Shown here: positions 57,201 through 64,000 of the stretch, in pieces
How the letters are laid out: each line of letters opens with the position of its first letter
Numbering within the stretch: the first letter of the stretch is position 1
Assembly: GCA_009760855.2 (NCBI GenBank)
Contig: WPIO01000025.1
Span: 4,198,501 to 4,262,500 of the forward strand
DNA: 64,000 bases
Reading direction: 5' to 3'
From: Cristatella mucedo
Lineage: Eukaryota > Bryozoa > Phylactolaemata > Cristatellidae
Translations under genes and position numbers: made by a program
The notes under the pieces: generated by a model
What the model was told of the DNA's origin: nothing
Seen by the model: the letters and a program-made list of their open reading frames with translations, nothing else
The model's database searches: none

Positions 57201-60200
57201 CGATTAAGGATTCATATCAAATGACGGTGAAAATCTTAGTTTGCAAAATTCAGACCACAGTACTTCGTTGTCCAAAACGTGATATTGACACCTTGATGGC
57301 CAGGTACCTTTCAATCTCTGTGCATGAGAAAAGTTAATTTTTTATTATCTGCTAGACACACAAATGCAGTATGTGACTGCTAGATGTCGACAAAGGGTAA
57401 GAGTTGTTTGTCTGTCACAGCTAGGCTAGCGATTTTGTGTGAGTTGATTAAATTACCTATTTGTAATGAAATCATTGGAGGAGAAAGACACATCGGAGTT
57501 CAGCAAGCTTACATTTTTCGTCGTCTGCATTTTCAAAATGTGGCCAGCCGATGTGATGGGTCAGCCGTGTTGTATTACTGGTCGGAATATGACGTGACCG
57601 AGTGGCAACATCTGCTCATCTGTACCCCGGTTCAATCCGTTTTTTGAAGCAGTAGCAGAATCTGTAGCTACTAGTTACATGTTTCTTTTGCCCTGTACCT
57701 CCATCATGCGTTCGTTTTTTCTAGTCCCTTTAGGTCTATGCTTGTACATACGTGTATCCAGCAGATCCGGTTGTGTACGAAGCTATCGAGACATAGTGGC
57801 CTAATGGCAGGCATTGTGGCTTGTGCATTTCGTTCGATGTCTGTCTGCCACTGCGGAAAATTGCTCCACGGGATTATAATCGTGACATTAGTCACACTCA
57901 TGGTATATATACCTAAGGTGGTGCTGTGAAGTAAGGCCAGGTGCTCTAGCCCCCAACAACCCCTTACTAGGGCAAGTTAGTCCAGCACTTGCTATGTCCC
58001 TTTGTCGTTGATTCGTTTGGCAGCTCGTGTGTCGTGTGCATAATGGCTGAGCGGCAAGCTTCTGATGCGTGACGCTAAAAGTTCTCGCTTGCTGTTGCAC
58101 TTGAGTTTATTTAACGTCAGGGTCGGGCCGAAGCTGTCACGACTAAATCGTGCATAGCATTTCCGGACGACTTCTTACGTTGCTAGGCTCAAGCTCAACA
58201 TCGAGCAGAACTGCTAATGGCGAGGCAACAAAAGCCGGAACCAGAAACCTGAAGGCCATGTTTGCTGCAAATGCTGTTAAAAAGGCCAAGGTTGACCAGG
58301 TTAGACATGCTCATTTCTTCCAGATTTCGCAGTGGTTAGCTTTGGGGTTTTTGTCACGTGGTCCAAATGTAAAGTAAACAATCCCCACCCCGTGTGTTAG
58401 ATTTAGCCTCATAAAGTACTTTTATTGGTTTCCGGTTGTTTTTAAGGGAGAGCCATGCTTCTGCTCATTTGCATATGCACGTGCATTATAAAGTGCTATT
58501 GCTTTAGCTTGTAGTAGACATAGCTTCAAGGGTAGTTAATAAATCAAAGAGGTTCAGCCACGCTCTCCTTTGCTGAAAGAGCATTGATGGCTTCCGGTTG
58601 ATCAATGGATGCAAAGTTATTACGCCGACCCACAAGGTCCGTCAAGGAATGGCTCCTTCATACATAGCCCAGCTGCTGCACCAGTTTCAGCCTCTTCGTG
58701 CTCTCAGGTCCTCCATGGACAATAAATTAGCTGTTCCATTCCTCCGCTTAAAGACCGTTGGCGGCAGAAGCTTTTGCTCTGCAGGTCCTAGACTATAATA
58801 ATAATAGTACACTTGATAAAGCGCCCTCAGAGAACTCAATCTCTTTCTAGGCACTTTACATTTGCTGCAAAGGAAACACGATCGAATGGTTTCTGGTAGC
58901 ATGCTCAATATACAAGAATGAGGTGGTTAGGGGTGACATGCACAGGGTCAGCATGCAAGTATGGTTAGTGGCAGCATGCACAGTGTCAGTGTCAGCACAC
59001 ATAAGCACATAAAAGACGAATAACAGGGACCCACTAAATGCTGTCTTAAATAGGTGCGTTTTTTGTTTCTTTTTAAATGTGGTCAAGTCACGGGATGTCG
59101 TGACGCATGTCGGGAGTGAGTTCCAGGCTTTGGGAGCGTACGAACTAAAGGCACGGTCTCCAAAGGATTTGAGGTTTGTACAATGTATGGGTAAACAGCT
59201 AGATTCCGAAAAGTGGGGGTACGACGCTTAGCCTGGTGGGGGAGTAGATCTGAGAGATAAGCTGGAGCCAAAGAATGAAGGGGCCTAAAAGTGAGTGACA
59301 AAACCTTGAAGTCGATGTGTTGCTTGACTGGTAGCCAGTTCAGGTCGGCGAGAAGTGGTGTGATGTGGCAGCTGTGAACTATGGAACTCACTTCCATGCT
59401 GCCGACTGTGGCACATCCTTCGTAGCCGTCTTGAGCTGCTATGTCCATACTACTCACTACCTCAACTGCCCTCCTGACTCAGCTGTGCTTCCCACTTTCT
59501 TTTTGTTGCGTGAGATGAAGTCTGTTGGCTACCGAATGCGTACCGAAAGCAGCTTAGGCTTTGAGTGAGCTATACAAAACTCGCCTGCGTAACACCCACA
59601 TGGTCTTTGTGGAGTTACGGACGGAGATAGATTACATTATGTTACTATTGCTTGGCAATAGGTCGAATTAGTTCTTGGCTTACCAAGTGCAGCACAGGAT
59701 TGGTTTTTGAGAGATAAACCTGGGATATTCTAAAGACGATGGAGTTTGTTACCAGAGCATGCCCTTCTGAAGTAGTGCTAGGCAGATCGTGCAGACACCT
59801 GTTGGCAGACTTGTAGAAAGTGTATTACAGTAGGACTAGCAGCTAAGCTTGTCTGTCATGAACGTCACAGCTGCCACATTACACCACTTCTCACCGACCT
59901 GCACAGGCTTGCCATCAAGCAGCATATCAACTTCAAGGTTCTGTCACGCACCCTCTTCATTTGCTTACCCAGGCCTGCCTATCTGAGAAACTTAATATCA
60001 GGCCTCCTGGTGCACTACTTACTCTTGTGACCCGGTTCGTTGACTGCGCCTCTACTGAACACTTCAAATCCATCAGAGACCGTGCCTTTAGACTACCGAC
60101 GGATTTGATCTCGTGATTTGACAGCATAAAAAAAAAAGAAGTAAACAACTTCCTATTCCTTTAAGCATGGTTTATCCATTGTGTGCTCGTTCGTGCTGCA

Positions 60201-62942
60201 GTTGTGCATATTCTAACCAGGCCAGTGACATGCTTCCTTTTAAGCACAGTTTAAGTGCCCTGAAGGAGATTTGGCTCTCTCGGATGCTATGTAAATTATT
60301 CTCATTATTATTACTATTACTAATGGGTCATGAACACACTCTTCGATAGGATGTCAGTTTGAAGGACGACGAAGCTCTCGACGACATTCTGAACGCATTG
60401 AAAAATGAAAACGAGACTGCCACGGACTCTTTCCGGAAACCTTTAAAGGAGGCTGCTAGGTAAGCCTTGGCGCAAACTGCACAGCCTGTCAAGATGTCGA
60501 CGGTGTAAGCTAGCTTGCTCTGGGGTACAGCGCTCTGCCTTCCGGGATGGCTGCCTGCGTGCTGCCTGTAAAGTGTGATGACCGTCTTGTTCTAGGCCTG
60601 CCATTAAGCTGTTCGGCAAGGTCGTCGAGCCAGTGCCTGCCACCGCCAGCACTTACCGTGTGTCCACTGTCACTGTCCCCCATCCACCTGCCGCTCTAAA
60701 GCGGCCGCCGGAAACCGAGACGGTCGTCGTGAGACCACCGCCACCCCAGGCCAGTGTGGCCACTAAGACCGAGGCAGTATCTGTGATTGAGGACTCGGTC
60801 AGCATCGAGAGCTTTGACAGCTTTTCCGAAACTGAGGGTAATTGTGCTACCGAAGCAGCCGATCAGCCGATCCTCCGATCTGATTTGTTCGGCTTTCGAC
60901 AGGTCTTTTTCGGAAGGCAGTGACAAAGCTGTGTAATCGATCGTTTCGATTGCGATCGTTTGACTGCGCCTGTTGTCGTGTATTTGTGCAATCGGCATAA
61001 TAAACAGCATATCTGCGAGGCCCACGGATGGCTCCTTTCTTATAGATCTGACGACTCTTTAGGAGATTCCCAATCGTTAGGAGTCCGCTTGTTTCACACT
61101 CTAATGGAAAATTCTCTAGAATCCTCACATGTAACAGAATTCGGTATTAGCAGGAGACCAGCAGTTGGGGGAAGGCTCAAGTGACACGGTCACCTGTGGC
61201 CTGGTCGTTAAGCATGTCTGCCTCTCTTTCCGCTCTGGCTGTTAGCGAGTTGTCCGGTCTACGCAGCCGTTTGTGCCAAGAGCTGCTCCGTCGCGTCGAT
61301 TGCTAGCGCGAGAGATAGAGGGCGCGTGCGTCGTTTGTAGTGGCGCCGGCCGTAGTTCGTGCTTCGGCTGTCGACGCCGACCTCGATGCTGCCGAGTTTG
61401 AGGCAATGGACTTTGAAGACTTTGCCGAGTCGGCCGATTTTGGAGAATGCGAGACCAACGGCTCGGCAGCCGGCAAGCCTCAGAAGGTCGCGATCAAAAT
61501 CGAACCGGACGTCGTCAACGAGTGAGCAGCCGCGTAGTGATAGCTGCTTCGTTCGCCAGCAGTCGAGATGGCCGCTAACCAGTTCCTCGCGATTTTCCTA
61601 GTGCCGCTTTTATGGCGAGCTGGATGGACGTGAAAGAATTCGACGAGCCGATACCGGATGCTTCCGTGGAATGCTCCAAGCTTCCTCTGGTGATTAACGA
61701 TAAAGGGGAGCAGGTGCTTCGCTTCTATTTGCTGGATGCGTACGACGATTATTTCAAGCAGCCAGGTAAGTCAGCCAACAATTTCTCTTTACCAACTCGA
61801 ATGTCACAGTGTCTGACATCGCGTCCCAGGCGCCACGCTGATTTTTCCACGATCGTGGTTATCAGCTGCTTGTTTTGGTTCCATATCTCTTCAAATAGCT
61901 GCTGGTGGAAACTTACATTGCAGCAAGTAAATATTTGTCTTGGTTTTATGTGTGAGATTTTTTGATCATTGGTAAGCAAAGCAATAATCAAAACTGCTGA
62001 CCGTGGTGGTTCTACTTGGTAATTACACTTCATACTAATAAACGTGCTTTATTTTGTGTGTGTGTGTGTTCGCATACGTGTATGCTTATGTGTGCACACA
62101 TGCGTGCGTGCGGGCACACGAGGCGCCAGGTTCGTAGGCTTCTTTAGAGTTGAGCATCGATGGGAGCATTAATCCTAACTGTGGAAGCAGCAAAAGCAAG
62201 CTTGCTGTGCTGTCAAGCACTGCCCTATCGCCATGGTCTGCTTGAGTATACTTGAGTATGTTTGTATACATTCGGCTGGCTCAGCCACGTTTGCATGAAT
62301 AAAGATCCGGGTTGCTTTATAGCAACAAGAGTAGGGCCACGGTCCGACTGCTAAGTTAAGCAGTGCTGACTTTAAAAATCGACCTGCTTCAACTACTGAT
62401 AGGACTGCTGATTCTTAGGTTGGCCAAGTCCTGAGCAAGCATAACAATTCCATTTGTAAGCACAGTTAAATATTGGCCAGAGATTGCTGGGGCTGACAGT
62501 ATAGCATGGCTGTATTTTTTACACTAACGGCATTGCTTACCTTCTCTTGCTGCAGGGGTGGTGTACCTTTTCGGAAAAGTAGAAGTTGGTGGCACGCATG
62601 TAAGCTGCTGCGTAACCGTGAAGAATATCCAAAGAAGGGTCTTCCTTTTGCCAAGGGAGAAGGTATAGCTTTCCAGTTGGCTGTGTTTGTGATTGCCAAA
62701 GTTTCTTTCTCATTGCCGGCAAGTGGTCTTGCACCGTTATTGAGTTCTGGCGATGCCTCAGGGCCGTGTGCTAGGTGTGCAGCTCGTGCATGCGCGCATC
62801 CACATCGGCGGTCTTCGTTTTCCAGAAAGTGGACGTCCAGCCTAATCAAGAAACAGCAGATCCCGTCACAATGGCTGACGTTCACGCCGAGTTCAACCAC
62901 GACATTGCTCCGAAATATAAGATCAATACGTTCAGAGCAAGG
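51291..62942 (+). CDS. POLA1: DNA polymerase alpha catalytic subunit, N-terminal 459 aa (11 exons), continues past window
   Basis: POLA1 is the polymerase of the Pol alpha-primase complex that extends RNA primers at replication origins and Okazaki fragments. Exons: 51291-51321, 53270-53397, 56489-56588, 56827-56910, 58187-58299, 60350-60459, 60596-60837, 61341-61521, 61602-61765, 62556-62662, 62826-62942; all GT-AG with matching phases. The start [10 protein letters not shown] resembles human MAPVHGD. Residues ~20-105 form the conserved N-terminal domain: [40 protein letters not shown], then [21 protein letters not shown] disordered linker follows, with [14 protein letters not shown] and [11 protein letters not shown], a motif like the Ctf4/AND-1-binding CIP box. 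From about residue 346 the catalytic core begins: [53 protein letters not shown]. The exonuclease-like and polymerase domains must lie to the right of the window. No breaks were seen. Confidence 0.97.
51322..53269. other. POLA1 intron 1, nothing identified
   Basis: About 1.9 kb between the first two exons. Several short open frames have no recognisable domains, and I found no SINE or LINE copy. Confidence 0.5.
53985..54345 (+). mobile_element. LINE-2fam ORF2 C-terminal fragment
   Basis: Reads [13 protein letters not shown], then a degraded LWDTL block and [18 protein letters not shown]. This matches the LKTVGDRSF and LWNSLP region of a second LINE family also seen at 55.8-56.3 and 58.6-59.6 kb. 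It lies in POLA1 intron 2. Confidence 0.7.
55150..55760. other. POLA1 intron 2 sequence with short low-copy similarities
   Basis: The phrase GGTCCAAGACTTAATGA near 55310 recurs near 718, and GAGTAGGTAGGAAGCAGGTA near 55730 resembles 1148-1162. These suggest an unrecognised dispersed repeat, but ends and family could not be set. Confidence 0.35.
55780..56285 (-). mobile_element. LINE-2fam ORF2 C-terminal fragment
   Basis: The minus strand reads [20 protein letters not shown], then [20 protein letters not shown] and [18 protein letters not shown]. The [22 protein letters not shown] and (L)WNS-type order is typical of CR1/L2-clade LINE C-termini. It lies in POLA1 intron 2. Confidence 0.82.
56911..58186. 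other. POLA1 intron 4, nothing identified
   Basis: About 1.3 kb between exons 4 and 5 with no recognised exon or repeat. The open frames are short and show no domains. Confidence 0.5.
58560..59640 (+). mobile_element. LINE-2fam fragment, split by a LINE-1fam insertion
   Basis: The left part (58560-58798) reads [40 protein letters not shown] and SFCSAGPRL. After an insert the coding sense resumes at about 59374 with CTATGGAACTCACTTCCATG (WNSLPC after the split codon) and continues to about 59640. The motif ACTAT is present on both sides of the insert. It lies in POLA1 intron 5. Confidence 0.88.
58794..59376 (-). mobile_element. LINE-1fam 3' end nested in LINE-2fam
   Basis: The minus strand reads [40 protein letters not shown] and [13 protein letters not shown], followed by frame-shifted [20 protein letters not shown], the 3' UTR, the hairpin tail and a short (TTA)n. 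The insert is about 580 bp and flanked by ACTAT. Confidence 0.9.
59820..60345 (+). mobile_element. Old LINE-1fam copy
   Basis: CATGAACGTCACAGCTGCCA, then ACCACTTCTCACCGACCTGC ([13 protein letters not shown] in protein) follow the LINE C-terminal order. The diverged tail CCCTGAAGGAGATTTGGCTC then ATTATTATTACTATTAC ends about 5 bp before POLA1 exon 6, so the element reaches right up to that exon's acceptor region. Confidence 0.8.
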
Positions 62943-63164
62943 GTACAGGCTGCTCTGCGTGCTTGTGTGCGCGTGCACGTGGGCGGGTTGCAAGCGCACC
63001 AGTACGTATGTTTGTCTTGTGTCTTGCTCCATATGCAGCCACAGTACCCTGCTGCCATTGTGTAAGACCTAGCAAGTTACGCCAGCCCAGCTGCCCAAGC
63101 ATGGCCTGCACGTGCAGGCACGTTTTCTGTTAGCTGCCGTGGCCTGTCGACCGGAGCCAGCTGC

Positions 63165-63275
63165 CGAGCTCTGCTGGTTTGCTGGTTGCAGCTTCTCTTC
63201 TGAAGATAGTCGATCCCTCTCTGTCGGGCTGGTGAGGACAGGGAGCTCAGGGCTAGTGGGATAGTGGGGCGATAG
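63165..63275 (-). mobile_element. Fragment of the unclassified invertebrate element
   Basis: The minus strand resembles 38830-38930: CCCTGAGCTCCCTGTCCTCA here against CCCTGAGCTTATTGTCCCCA there, followed by a shared GAGAGGGATCG/AGAGATCGG block. Old and partial. It lies downstream of the last POLA1 exon seen here. Confidence 0.55.
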
Positions 63276-63894
63276 ATTACGGTATGCGCGGATACATTTT
63301 GGACGGCTCACTCTTGCCAGCTCGACGTCTGGAAGGGTTTGCCATTTAAAAGTAGCAGTTGCATGAGCGGTCAGTCGGCTTCTGCCAAATTAGTTGCTTC
63401 ATGGCTCATGTCTTGATTCCCGACAGGCATGCAGACATGTGCTTTGTGGGGAAGAAACGTCCAGGGGGGATGTCCGTCCCGCTCTACCAATGTATTATTA
63501 CTAATATTTCACTCCAACATCATTTACCTTTCTTTTTGTACTTATCTCAGCAGATCAATCTGGTATCCTACTTCCTTCCGCCGACATGATTCAATTTTTT
63601 CACTCTTGTCTTGATAAATTTCCCACACATCTAGCAAAATGCATCTGCTGGGTGCAAGCAATTTTACAATGTGACGTCAATCAAATTTGGCTATATTTGT
63701 CCTACTCGTTAATAACATAATATATTTGGCTAATTTGTCCTACTCGTTAATAACATAAACTAAGCCAAGTTCACTTAAGGCACTTGTACTGTTACAATTA
63801 TTGGGGTGCTACTCTATAATCTTATGTCCGCCTGTTCCTCACTGATTTGGGTAGCAGCACAGCGCATGGCTAATGTGCAAACCTGGCTTCTGCA

Positions 63895-63990
63895 CCATGC
63901 CTATCAGCAAAACAGGATATTTTGAAAGTATTTTCCTGATCACAGAAGCAAAGTTTTGTGGAGGAATGGCCATCTGTCAATTAGTTTAGT
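63895..63990 (+). mobile_element. Short fragment of the unclassified invertebrate element (3' part)
   Basis: TCACAGAAGCAAAGTTTTGT then GGAATGGCCATCTGTCAATT resembles TCACAAAAGCAAAGTTTCTA then CAATGGCCATTTTCTATAC at 41810-41850. The opposite orientation to the piece at 63.2 kb suggests rearrangement or two insertions. It may continue past the window. Confidence 0.45.
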
Positions 63991-64000
63991 CATAAGAGAT

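Noticed and set aside
62466-63072. 188-codon frames on both strands over POLA1 exons 10-11
   Set aside because: They cross introns; the real coding segments are the two short exons that match POLA1.

Overview
This window is nuclear DNA from an invertebrate animal whose clade I cannot name. The genes have many short, spliced exons with animal-type domain architectures. The space between exons is packed with CR1/L2-like LINEs, two tRNA-derived SINE families and a second LINE family. There is also a degenerate element protein of a type I recall from several invertebrate genomes. Coding exons are GC-rich against a more AT-rich background.

Five protein genes can be read by following exon frames and splice sites. 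From left to right they are: the first two exons of fucose mutarotase (FUOM, minus strand, 1.5-1.8 kb); a complete NUDT19-type Nudix hydrolase (plus, 3.5-8.1 kb, 3 exons, 375 aa); a complete class I histone deacetylase of the HDAC1/2 (Rpd3) type (minus, 10.2-17.2 kb, 11 exons, 560 aa); a CECR2-type bromodomain chromatin-remodelling subunit (minus, 22.0-44.5 kb, about 14-15 exons); and the first 11 exons (459 aa) of the catalytic subunit of DNA polymerase alpha (POLA1, plus, from 51.3 kb past the right edge). NUDT19 and the deacetylase converge with candidate poly(A) signals about 100 bp apart. The deacetylase and CECR2 lie head to tail on one strand. CECR2 and POLA1 diverge across a 6.8 kb gap that is mostly transposon debris.

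Three of the five genes act in the nucleus on chromatin or replication. Nothing in the sequence shows that they are co-transcribed or work as one system. NUDT19 and FUOM are metabolic enzymes.

The most informative non-genic content is the history of mobile elements. One LINE family ends in a hairpin-forming 3' tail followed by (TTA)n, and about fifteen 5'-truncated copies are scattered over both strands. A tRNA-derived SINE (SINE1) carries nearly the same tail, which suggests that the LINE machinery mobilises it. Nested insertions give a relative order of events: LINE into the invertebrate element, LINE into a second LINE, and LINE stubs twice into SINE2. A roughly 290 bp inverted repeat lies in a CECR2 intron. 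I found no CRISPR array, rRNA, free-standing tRNA gene or prokaryotic-style system, and no convincing new multi-gene system.
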